The notes under the pieces: model-generated
Databases searched by the model: none
What the model saw: the letters and a program-made list of their open reading frames with translations, nothing else
What the model was told of the DNA's origin: nothing
Made by a program: the position numbers and the translations under genes
Shown here: one piece after another, positions 42,841-55,312 of the stretch
Position numbering within the stretch: the first letter of the stretch is position 1
Layout: each line of letters starts with the position of its first letter
Assembly (NCBI GenBank): GCA_902806595.1
Contig: CADCXC010000037.1
Span: 2,666,001 to 2,730,000 of the forward strand
DNA length: 64,000 bases
Direction: 5' to 3'
DNA from: Pyrenopolyporus hunteri
Lineage: Eukaryota; Ascomycota; Sordariomycetes; Xylariales; Hypoxylaceae

Positions 42841-45800
42841 AATTATAAATTATTTTATTATAAAAATTATATAATTTATATTTAAAATTATCGAATTTTA
42901 AATATTATAAATAACGAAAAAGTATTTATAATAAATATAAAAAAACATTATTTAAATTTAAATTTAACGGTAAATATTTAATTAAAAAAATAAAAAAACG
43001 TTAAATAATATAAATATTTATATCGAATTAATTCGTATATAAGTTTTTTTAAAACGCGACGTTTTATTTAATAATTTTCATTTTTTTTTTAACTTTTTAT
43101 ATACGATTATAATATCATTTTATATTATTATAAAGTATTTTATTAAATGTTAATTTCGGTTTTTTATTTATATTTTAATAATTTTTTAAATAATTTTTAA
43201 ACGAAATATATTTTTTTTATATAGTTACGTAAAATCCCGTATTTTTAACGGGTATTTTATTAATTATTTATTATAAATAATTTATGTTTTTAATGTAAAA
43301 AAATTATCGAAATTATAATAAATTAATGGTTTTTTTAACGTATAAATTAACCGTTATAATTTAAAATTATATATTAAATTTTATTTATAGTTTTTTATTA
43401 TAAGATTCGAAAAATTAAATATATTTAATTATATCGAATTAATATAATTAATTATAATATTTTTATGTCGTAGTTAAAATTTAATTCGATATTAATTTTA
43501 TTTTATAACGAAATCGACGATTTTTTATCGTATTATATTTTTATAAAAGAAATATATTATTATTTAATTAAGAATTTTATTTTTATTAAAGTTATTTAAA
43601 TTTTTTAACTTTTAAAAAAAGCTTTAATGTTATTAATTAACGTTTAATAATTTTTCGATAATAAATATTTATAATTTAACGTATAATAATAATTAAAAAT
43701 AATTATAATTATTATTATTTAATTTTATTATTAATTTTATTAATATCGTATTTATGTAAATTTAAAAAACGATTTTTTTACGTTTATTAAGTTTTTATAT
43801 CGTTAAGATTTATGATAATAATCGATGGTTTTATATATATCGTAAATTAATATTATATTTAAATTAAAAAAAGTGTTTTTATTTTATAATTCGTTTTAAT
43901 AAATTATAATCGAAATTTTAATTTAATAATCGTTTAAAAAAATTAATATAATACGTTTATAAAAAGATAATTTAATTTATTAACGTTATATTATAAAATT
44001 TTTCGAAAATATATATCGATAATTACGTAAATTTCGAATTTAATAAAGTATAATTTATAATAACCGTTTATATATTATATATAATTAAGTTTTAAAATTT
44101 TAAATTATGTTTTTTTTTTACCGCGTTTTATAATTTAAATTTAGCGTATTATCGTATAATTTAAAAATAATATAAACGATATATGTTTTATATTATTTTT
44201 TATAATATAAAGATTTATAGGATTTTTTTAACGTATTTTTATAACGAGTTTTATTTTATATATTTAAAAATATTTAAAGTTTACGTATATTTATTAAGGA
44301 ATTTTTTTAATTAAATCGTTATATTATATCGTTTATTCGAATTATTTATTTATTTTTTTATATTATTTTTTATTTAAATTCGAATAAAAAAAGTTTACGT
44401 TAATTTTATTTTTTATAAATATTATAATTAATTTAAAATTTCGGTATTTTAAAGTTTCGTAAAATAAAATAAATATCGTATAAAATTTATAAATTCGAAA
44501 GTATAAAGGATTAATTTATATCGGGTTATTTTTTATTTTTTTAATTTATATTTTAAGGTTCGATAAGTTAATTTAACTTTAAGTCGTTTTATTTTTAAAT
44601 ATTTAACGATTAAATTATAAAGTAATTTAATTTAAAAAAATTAATAAATTTCGCTTTAAATAATATCGATATTATATTTATTTTTATAAAAACTTCATGT
44701 TTTTAGATAACGTTATAAAAATCGTAAATTCGTTTCGACGTTATATTTATTTCGTAGTTATCGAATAATATCGTGTTAAAAATTTTTATTTTTTAAATAT
44801 TATTAATTAATTAATTTTTTACGAGATTTTAAGTTTATTAAATTTTATAATATAATAATTAAATTTATTAAAATTATTTTTAATTAATTTATAAATTAAA
44901 GATTAATTTTTTATAGTTTTTTTTTTATATATATAAAATATATATTTAGTTTATTTATTATTTTAATTTTTTTAAAATTTAATTATTTTTAATTTTTAAA
45001 TCGTATTTATTTATTTATAATTATAAATAGCGATCGTTTAATTACGTTATTATTTATTTTTTATCATTTTTTTTCATCGGAGTTTTTTATATTTAACGTT
45101 ATCGATACGAGTTTTAAAAAAGAAGTAATTTTAAATGAGTTTAAAAAAAAAAAACGGTTAAACGTATATAATTAACTATAATTAAATTAATTTATAATTC
45201 GGTAATTTTAACATTATAATTTTAATATTTTATTAATAAAATTCGTTAATTATAAAAAAAAACGAATATATTTATAAAATATACGAAATATTTATTATAA
45301 TAAATTAACGAAAATAATTTCGAAGTTTATTTAAATCGTTTCGATTAATTTTTAAATTATATTAAGTAATTTTTTACGGAGTTTTTATTTAATATTAATA
45401 TTTTAATTTATTTTTTTTAAAGTATTAATTTATAGATCGAATAATTCGATCGGGTTAATTAATTTCGTTTTTTTTTTCGAAATTTAGGAAGGGTAATTAT
45501 TACTTTTTATTATTTTATCGTTTTTATACGTAATTTTTTTATAATTATATACGATATATTTATTATATATTTAAAAAATAATAAAACATATATAAAATAT
45601 TTTTATCGATTATTTATTAATGAAAAGGTTTATTTTATAATATTTTAATTAATAAAAATCGTCGATTAGAAATGAAATGTTTTAATAAATTATTTCGAAT
45701 ATTTATTAAAAATTATAATTTTTAATTATTTCCTCGATTATAATCGAAGATTTATATTATTATAAATAAGTAAATAAACGTTTATAATTTAAAAACACGT

Positions 45801-47845
45801 TATTAAATAATTATTAAGGGAAGTATTAATTAAAACGTTAAGCGAAATATTAAAAAAAAAATTTTTAATAACGGTAAATAAAATAAGGTTTTTTCGTATA
45901 ATAAAAAGGTAAAATATTAATTTTATAACGAGGAATCATTTTTATATTTTTTAAATATATATAAATAAACGTATTATAATAAGTTAATAATATTATATTA
46001 AATTTACGTTTCGTAAAATAATTTTTAATTTTATATATCGATTATAATTAAATAAATTACGTTAATTAAATCGATATTTAATTAAATTTATTTATTAATA
46101 ATAATTTATATTAATTTATTAACGATTAATTAATTTTAACTTTAACGTATTATATTATATAATAATATAATTTTTTCGAAATAAGCGAATTATTATAAAT
46201 TTATAACGAGATTTTATTAAATAAAAACGTATTAAATGATTATAAAATATTAATCGATAAAAATATATATAATAAATTTATCGTAATTTTTTTTAAAACT
46301 TTAATTAATTATAATAAACGATTTATATTTTCGAATATTATATTTAAACGTTTTATAAATCGTTTTAAATAATAAAAAATTTTTAACGTTAAATTTTAAA
46401 AAAATATCGAAAGTTAAAATTTATATATATATAAATAATATATAATAAAATTAATTTATTTAAATTAAATTGTTTTAAATAATACGAGATTTTTTATCGA
46501 TTTTATTTTATAGCGGGTATATTATATTAATACGAATATTTAAAAAATAAAAACTTCGGTAATTAATATTTTTACAAAGTAAATATTAATTTATTTTTAA
46601 TATATTTAAATATATTTTTATTTTTTTTTAAGTATAATTTAATTTATATTTATTTTATTTTTTAATTTATTTTTTTTTAATTAATTTAATAAATATAATA
46701 ATAATATTTATTTATTATTTTTATAATAATTTATTTATAATATTCGAAAAATTTTATTTATATTTTACCGGAGGCGTATGTTTAAATAATTGTTATTTCG
46801 TATAAAAATTTTTATTTTTTATTTAATAACAATTAACGTAATTATTATTTTTATTATTGTTTATTTTATTATTTTATCGTTATTAATATCGTATATCGAT
46901 ATAAAAAAAAAATATATATACGTATAAAATAATTTACGGAAAATATAAATTTATTAAATATAATTTTTATTCATTTACTCGTTATTTATCGTAATTTTGT
47001 TATATTATAAAATTTATTTATATTTATTTTTCTTATTTATTTTACCGGTGGTAGGTGTATCGATTACGGATCGAGGTCGTTTTTTTTTAATTTTACCTCG
47101 TTCGAATTAATAAAAAAAAAAAAAAAAACGAATATAATACGAAGTAATATTTTAAATAATATTAATAACGGATATATAAGTATAAAAGCGGGATATAAAA
47201 ATATTAAATAATTAAATATTAAAAAAAATTATATAAATTTTTTAAGGTATAAATTAAATTTTAATGTTATATAGTTAAATATTAAATGGGTTTTTTATTA
47301 ATATTACATTAATAATGAAAATTTAAAAAAAAAATGTTTAAATTAAATTTAAAAAAAAATGTTATAAGTATTTATAATTAAAATTTAATTTCGTTTTTTA
47401 TAATTTTAAATTTAAATATAATTTAATATTTTTAATTTAAGGTATATTTAAATTTAAGTATTCGATATAAAATCGGATTTTACATTAAAAGTATAATTAT
47501 AATGATTTTATAATTAGTTTTAAAATAATTAACGAGTTATTTATCGGAATGTAATTTTTATATTATTTTATAATCGTATTTTTAAATTAATGTTAATAAA
47601 ATGTGTTTAATTTTTTCGAATATTTTAATTAAAAAATTATAAATAATTAATTATAAAATATATATTTATAAAAAGTAATATATTTTAAAAGTAAGTAAAA
47701 AAAAATTATTAACGTTTTAATACGTATTAAATTTTTATATTTATATATTACGAATGGATTAATTTTTTTTCGTAAAGATTTTTAATAAATTTATATAAGG
47801 AATTTTTTAATTTTTTTCGATTAACGAAAGAAATGGTTTTTTATA

Positions 47846-48133
47846 ATGAAAATTAAGACGATAATTTGTTTCGAAAAAAACTTTTTATTCGTATGTTTTA
47901 TAATTTTATTTTTCGAAATAATAATTAAAACGATGATTTATTTCGAAAAAAATCGTTTTTTCGTATATTATATAATTTTATTTTATAAAATAACGATTAA
48001 AACGTTAATTTATTTAAGGAGGAATTTTTTATTTATATATTTAATAATTTTATTTTTTGAAGTAATAATCGAAATAACGATTTATTTAAAAAAGGATTTT
48101 TTATTTATATATTTTATAATTATATTTTTTTAT
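47846..48133 (+). repeat. Four tandem copies of a 72-bp unit
   Basis: Four back-to-back 72-bp units, visible as TTTATTTCGAAAAAAA or related words at the same place in each, and in translation as four 24-residue blocks of the form xIKTxIYxxKNFLFxYxIIL. The 98-codon open frame exists because the unit length is a multiple of three and the sequence is AT-rich. I regard it as a decayed minisatellite rather than a gene. Confidence 0.75.
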
Positions 48134-49639
48134 TATAATTAACGTAAATTACGATAAAATAATTAAAACGGTTGAAAAAATTATTTCGATTTAAATATTA
48201 TATCGTTAATTTATCGAAAGTATTATTAATTTTTTTTATAAAAATCGAAGATTAATTTTTATCGAATAATTTTATTTTTTTATTATAAAATAAAAAAATA
48301 TTTTACGATATAATTTCGTTTCGATAATAAAATATAACGATAAATATAATCGTATTATTTTATTTTTTTTTTTTTAATATTAAAATTATTATTAATATTA
48401 ATATCGAAAAATATTTCGTTTATTATTTTTATAATAATTTATCGAATATTTAATTTCGTTAATTTTATAAAGGAGGGGGATTTTATTTTCGACGGGTTAT
48501 TTTTTTTATTAAATAATTATTTCGTTAAAAAATAAATAAATGAAGGTTTAAATTAATAAAAAAAAAAATACGATTAAAGGAAATTAATAATATAAATAAA
48601 AAATTAATTTAAAATTATTATAAATAATTTATTACGATTTAATAACGTTTAATCGATAGCGGTTAATATTAAAAAATTAATTATTTTTTATAATAATTAA
48701 GGTTATATTAAGTTAACGTTAATTAAAGAATAAAATTTAATTATATCGATTACGAAAATTACTTCGTTTAATAAATAATATAATACATTTATACGAAATA
48801 TTAAAATATTAAATACGTAAAAATATTAAATTAATTTAAAATAATCGAGGATAGTTTTTTTATATATCGAAGTTATTTTTAAATCGATTAATAATAATTG
48901 TTTTAAATTTATTATCGGCGATTTTAAATTAATTATTAACGGTTATTTTAAAATTATCGATAATAATTATTTTAATATCGTTAATAACAATTATTATAAA
49001 ATTATTATAAAATTTTTTTATAAATTATTTATAATTAATTATTTTTTATAATATAATATAATTATTAAAAAATAAAAAGTTAATAATATATTAATTAAAT
49101 CGATTAATTTATTTAACGGAAATTATTTTAAAATTTATAAATATAATATCTATTAACGGTTAAAATCGTACGAAATTAAATATTATAAAAAGTTAATATT
49201 TAAAAAATAAACGAAATTACGATTTTAATTATAATTTAATTATATAAAATAATAATAAATTATAATTATTATTATTATATGGTAAAATTAAAAATTTAAC
49301 GATAATATATAAAATAATCGATTTTAAATATATTAAAATTTTTTTTAATAATTAATACATATATATTTAAATTTATATAAAATTTTAAAATTATTTAATA
49401 TATATTAATATTAATATTATATTTTAATATTTATTATAATAATAATAACAATAAATATAATTTTATTAATTAATTTTATTATTTTACATAATAAAAAATT
49501 AAATTATAAAGTTATAAATTATATATATTTATTAATAAAATAAATATTATAATATTATATATTTATTTTATAAAGTTAATTAATCGATAATAAATTTAAA
49601 AATAATTTCGTTATTTTATTTAACACGGGTAAAAATTTA

Positions 49640-49720
49640 AAAGTTAAAAATAAATTATATCGATATTATTAAAAAAAAAAAAAATTAAAATATGATTTTT
49701 TTTAATTACGATTTTATATA
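49640..49720 (-). repeat. Dispersed poly-T-bearing repeat, inverted copy
   Basis: Reverse complement shows TATAAAATCGTAATTAAAA, then TTTTAATT plus a T-run and AATAATATCG, in the same order as copies 1 and 2. More diverged than those. Confidence 0.45.
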
Positions 49721-50559
49721 AAAAAAGTAAGTAACGAAATCGTTTCGTATATTATAATCGATAATTTAATAAGGTTAAATAAATATATAATAATATAACG
49801 TTATATTTATATTTATATTAAATTTTACGATTTATAATATTTATAAATATTTAAAGTTTAAATATTAAAATAAAAGTTTAATTTAAATTTAAGTTAATAA
49901 TATTAATTTAATATATTAATTTATTAATTAAATGTAATTTATTTTTTAAAAATAATTTAAATAAATTTTATTATAATTTTATTTTATTTATATTTATTTT
50001 TATTAATTTTATAAGTATTACGTTTTTTATTTATATATATAATTATATTTTTTATAAATGATTATTATTTTTATAAATGTATATTAATTATTTTTATTAT
50101 ATGTAGAATTTGTTTTTATCGTGTTATTATAATTTTAAAAGTATTTAAATTTAAAATTTTTAATATATTATTATAATCGAAATTTAAAAAAAAGGTAAAT
50201 ATATTATATATTTAATTTTAATTAATGGTTTTTTTATTAATTATTTTTTTAATATTATTTAAAGATTTATTTTTAAAATCGGCGATAATTTAATTAATTT
50301 AAATAAATTGAAGTGATTCGAATTTATTATTTTTAATAATTATATAATTATTAAAAAATTTTATTAAAAAGTTGGCGTCGTTATTATTAAATTAAATTAA
50401 TATTAAAATTTTTAAAAAATTTAATATAATATAAAAACGAAAAAAAAAAACGAAGTAAAATAAAAAAAAATAGGAAAAAGTAAAAAAAAGTAAAAAAAAA
50501 TAAAAAAAAATAAAAAAAAGTAATTTATAAAATTTTTAAACGAATTTTTAAAAAGTCGA

Positions 50560-50685
50560 ACCGAATGTTAATTTAAATTTCGAATTTGTTAAATCGGACT
50601 TCGAATACGTTAAATTAAATTTCGAACGCATCGAATTAAATTTTAAATTTATTAAATCGAATTTTAAAATTATCGAATCGAATTT
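50560..50685 (+). repeat. Six tandem copies of a 21-bp (seven-codon) unit
   Basis: Units begin at 50560, 50581, 50602, 50623, 50644 and 50665; examples are CGAATTTGTTAAATCGGACTT and CGAATACGTTAAATTAAATTT minus their last base. The unit length keeps one reading frame open across the array (pattern E-F/Y-V/I-K/E-S/L-N/D-F), suggesting a former heptapeptide repeat in a transposon or gene product. A run of G/TAAAAAAAA words (about 50460-50522) lies just upstream. Confidence 0.65.
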
Positions 50686-51594
50686 TAAATTTATTTATAT
50701 GATTTTTTAGGTTAATAAAACGAATTTTAATATTATTTAATTACGTATTAATATTAATAATATTAACTTCGAATACGTTAACGTAAATTTTAAAATAAAA
50801 AAGTTATTTTATTTTAAATTTATTATAAAACGTTAAATATTTTTTATTTTTAATTAAAAGTTAAAACGTTTATTATTTTAAATAATTCGTAGGTAATTTT
50901 AATTATATATTTAATTATAATAGTAAAATTAAATTAAAGATTTAATTACGTAATAAAATTCATATTAATTAAAATAAAAATTAAGAATTAAAAATAAAAT
51001 AGAAGTAAATAATAAAAAAAAAACGGTATTTAAATAATTAAAGGTGGAATATAATTAAAAAAGTAAGATATTTTAAAGGAAATTTTAAAAAACGGATTTT
51101 AACGTATTTTATTATAAATAATATAAATATTTTATAATTATATTATTAAAAGATTAATATTTAATTAAATTTCTTTTCGATATAATTAATTAATAATATT
51201 TATTTTTATTTTAATTTTAAAGTAATAATTTATAATAAAAATTTAATTATAATTAAATACGGTTATAAATTTCGAAAATATTAATTTTATATATAATAAA
51301 TAATACGAATTAATTTTTAATTTATAATAAATAATGTATAAATATCGATTTATATAAAATTATATATAAAAATATAAAAGTTAAAAATAAAAATATCGTA
51401 TATATTAAACGTTTTATATAGTAAAAAGTTATAATAATATTTAAAAAAATTATTTATAAAGTTTAAAATTTATTTTTTAATTTTTTATCGATGATTATTA
51501 TTATATCGATTTTTTATTTACGATTATTATTATATCGATTTTATATATAATTATTTTTAAATTAATTTAAATTATAAATTTAATATAGGTCGAA

Positions 51595-51680
51595 TTTTAA
51601 AAATTAAGATATCGTTACATTAATAATATAAAAAAAAAAAAAATTAAAACGCGATTCGAAAAATCGAAGTAAAGTTATAT
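51595..51680 (-). repeat. Dispersed poly-T-bearing repeat, inverted copy
   Basis: Reverse complement reads AATCGCGTTTTAATT, a T-run, then ATATTATTAATG, following the order of copies 1 and 2. It ends a few hundred bases before the 23-bp array. Confidence 0.45.
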
Positions 51681-51805
51681 TTTAAATTTTGTTATTAATT
51701 TTTTAATAAAATTAAATTATTATATAATATTATAATGATTTTATACGTTGAATTTTATAAGTTTTTTTCGATAACGATTTTAAAAATTATTAAAAAAAAT
51801 TAAAA

Positions 51806-52460
51806 TTTAATGGATAACGTATTATAAAATTAATAAATAACGTATTATAAAATTAATAAATAACATATTATAAAGTTAATAAATAGCGTATCGTAAGATT
51901 AATAAATAACGTATCGTAAAATTAATAAATAATATATTATAAATTTAACGAATGACGTTTTATAAAATTAATAAATAACGTATTATAAATTTAATAAATA
52001 ATTTTTTATAAGTTTAATAAATAACGTTTTATAAATTAAAAAATAATATATTATAAATTTAATAAATAATTTTTTATAAATTTAATAAATATTATATTAT
52101 AAATTTAATAAATAATATTTTATCGATTTAATAAATAATTTTTTATAAGTTAATTAAATATTATAAATATTATATATAAATTTTATAAGTAATTTTTTAT
52201 AAATTTAATAAATAACGTATTAAAATTTAATAAATAAAATATTATAATTTAATGGACGGATTTTTATAATTTTAATAAATAAAAATTATAATTTAATTAA
52301 TAAAATATTATAAATTTAATAAATAACGTATTAAAATTTAATGGATAAAATATTATAATTTAATAAACGGATTTTTATAATTTTAATAAATAAATAAAAA
52401 TTATAATTTAATTAATAAAATATTATAAATTTAATAAATAATATATCGTAAATTTAATAT
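51806..52460 (+). repeat. Minisatellite of a 23-bp unit
   Basis: About 28 degenerate tandem copies of a unit close to TAATAAATAACGTATTATAA plus three bases. The first copies are the most regular (51815-51990), with CGTATTATAAAATTAATAAA repeated exactly. Later copies carry variants ATTTTTTATAAG and AAAATATTATAATTTAAT. The unit is not a multiple of three, so it is not a coding repeat. Confidence 0.8.
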
Positions 52461-53140
52461 ATTAATAAAAGTTAAATAATTAAATCGTTATTATATATAA
52501 TTTATAATAAATACATGAGATTTTTAATTATTATTTTCGTAAAAATAATCGTTTTTATTTATTTTTAATAAATAAATATATAAATATTAAAAAATAAATT
52601 ATTAAAATTTATTTTTAAATATTATTATATTATACGGTTATTTAACGGTAATATTATAAAAATAATCGATAATGTAATGTAAAATAATTTCGTTATTTTA
52701 TTTTAATATTTATAAAATTTTTAAAATTATAATTTAATATATTATTTTTTATTTTTAACGTTTAAATTTTTAACTTATAAATTTAAATAAAATAATATAT
52801 TTATATTAAAAATGTTACGGGATAATATTATAAGTAATAATTATATAAAAGTTATTTATAATTAATATTTTTTTATTTTTTATATATATATTATATATAT
52901 TTTATAATATAAAATATTACGAAATATAAATTTTATAAATAAATATATAAATAAATAAAAAAAAAATAATAAAGTTTAATTTATTATTTTTTTAATTTAT
53001 TTAATTTTTTATAAGAAAAATTTAATCGATTTTATATATATTTAAATAAAAAAAATTTTATTTTTATTACGATATTACGCGTTAATTTAATTTTATTATA
53101 TTAATATTAAAACGTAGAAAAATAATTTCGCCGTTAATTA

Positions 53141-53190
53141 TATTTATATAAAATCGCGGGTTTTTAAATTATATTATTTTTTTTTTTATT
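53141..53190 (+). repeat. Dispersed poly-T-bearing repeat, partial copy
   Basis: TTATATAAAATCGCGGGTTTTTAAATT followed by TTATATT and a T-run; it matches the start of copy 2 and then diverges (shown here in pieces: TATATAAAATCGCGGG, TTTTTAAATT). Possibly truncated by another insertion. Confidence 0.5.
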
Positions 53191-55098
53191 AATTTTCGAA
53201 AAAAAGTATTACGTTTAAAAACGATTAAATTAAATATTTTAAAGTTATTATCGAAGTAAGTTTTTTATAAGGAAAAAAAATATTATATTTTTAATATAAA
53301 TATATTTAATCGATTTCATAATATTATGTAATTAATTATTTAATAATTTTATTAATATATTATAACGCGTTTTATCGATAAGTTTTAAATTTAATGGTTT
53401 TATTAATATAATTAAGTAATAATAATTTAAAGCGTATATATTAAAAGATTAATTATATATATTTTTATTTATTTAATATTTAAAAGCGACGATATATTTA
53501 AAGTTAAGTTATTTCGAATTATTTATAAAGTTTATAATAACGAATTCGAAGTTATTAATTATTTTTTTAAATTAACGTAATATAGGATTATACGTTATAA
53601 AAAAATTATTTAACGAAATATTTTAATATATAATATTTTAAAAATATATATAATTTAATTTTTATAATATATTATAAAAAATATATAAACGCGTTTATTT
53701 TCGAAATAAAAAGTTTAAAATCGAAAATTATACGTATTAACGAGAAAAAAAATTTTCGAAAAAATATAAAATTAACGATATAATTATATAAACGTTTATA
53801 AAGTTTATTAATTTAAAATTTTTCGGTTATATTTTTTCGATTATTATAAAGTTAAGGTATACGAATTATCGAATAATGTTGATTTTATTACGTATTATTA
53901 TTAACGTTATTTTAAAACGATGGTATTTAATTAAAATAATTTTTACGATAATAATTTAATTAATATTTATTTATATATTTATTTTAATAAAATCGAACGT
54001 TTTTATTTCGAATAATTTACGATGAAAAATATAATCGTTAATATAATATTAATTAACATAAAAAATAATATTAAATTTAAAATTTAGATATTTTTTTATT
54101 AAAATAAATTTAACGAAAAAGTTTATTTTAATATAAAACGAAATATTTTTTATTTATTTTTTTTAAAATAAATATTAAAATTAATTTAAATTTTTCGAAA
54201 TATATTCGATTATTTTTATAATAAAAAACGGTTATTTTTTTTATTTATAAAATTTTATCGATGTTATTTTTTTCGTAGTTTAAATATATAAACGGATAAT
54301 TATTAAATGTAGTTATTAATAAAAGTTATTTAAATATTTTCGTAAAAAAAATTAATATTATAATAAATATTAATATAAATTTAAATTTAATTTTTATTAA
54401 AATATCCGCGTTTTTACGTAAATATTTAAGTATTTTTCGTTTAATCGTTTATTTAATGTTAAATTTTTCGGATTTTTATAAAGTATTTAAAAAAAAATAA
54501 ATTCGGTTTTAATTATTTATATTTACGAAATTAATTTTTATAAATTTATAATAATAATCGAAATTTTTTAAATATAATTAATTTATAGTTTTTATAATTT
54601 AAGTTATAAAAATTTAAATCGTTTTATTATTTTTAATTATTTTTAAAAATTTAATTAATATAAAAAAAATATTTATTATTATAATTATATTATTATTTAA
54701 AATATTAAAGTTATACGAAACGTTTATTTAAATAATTATAATATATAACATTTAATTATTAAATAAAAAAATATAATTTTAAAAAAAATAAATTTAATTA
54801 ATAAAATAATAATTATAAATTAATTAATTATAAAAATAAAAATTTATTTACGTAATATTATATTATTAAGTTATAATATTAAAAAAATTAACGAATAAGT
54901 TTAAATATTTATTTAAATTTAAATTTTATAAAAAAAATTATTAATAATAAATAATATTTAAAACGTCGAATTATATATAATTATTATATATATTATTAAA
55001 ATATAAGTATTAAATTTAAATTATATATATATATATATTAAAAAATTTTAAAATTATTATTTTAAAATTATATTTATTATAATAATAAATACGTTTAT

Positions 55099-55312
55099 TA
55101 TTAATAAATACGTACGTAAATAAAATAAAAAAATAATAATAAAAATAATCGTAATAAAGTAAAATTAATGTTATATAAATTATTTAAAAAAGAAAAATTA
55201 TTTAATAAAAAAATCGTAAAAAAAGTTTTTTTTATATAAACGAAAGTATATAAATATTTCTTTTTTTTAAAGTATGTATTATAAAGTAATATGTATATAA
55301 GTTAATTAATTA
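55099..55312 (-). repeat. Left (3') LTR of retrotransposon copy B
   Basis: 214 bp. Aligned with the right LTR, C-to-T differences dominate: AATCAACCATTA in the right copy is AATTAATTATTA here. Both terminal dinucleotides have become TA. Confidence 0.82.

Larger units (their letters stand above)
40520..55098. other. AT-rich interval between the two retrotransposon copies
   Basis: About 14.6 kb without genes. It holds the repeats listed separately; the remainder is AT-rich sequence with no readable domain. From about 43 kb rightward the + strand keeps non-CpG G (AAGG, TGG, AGTT) but very little non-CpG C, suggesting remains of elements on the opposite strand to copy A. Short less-mutated islands occur near 46768-46780 and 47041-47100 (TTTACCGGTGGTAGGTGTAT). 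Confidence 0.5.

Noticed and set aside
47846..48142. 98-codon open frame as a membrane protein gene
   Set aside because: Composed only of 72-bp tandem units in AT-rich RIP DNA; the hydrophobic Ile/Phe/Tyr content is what AT-rich codons give.
51806..52460. CRISPR array
   Set aside because: Units are contiguous with no unique spacers, and this is a eukaryotic nuclear sequence.
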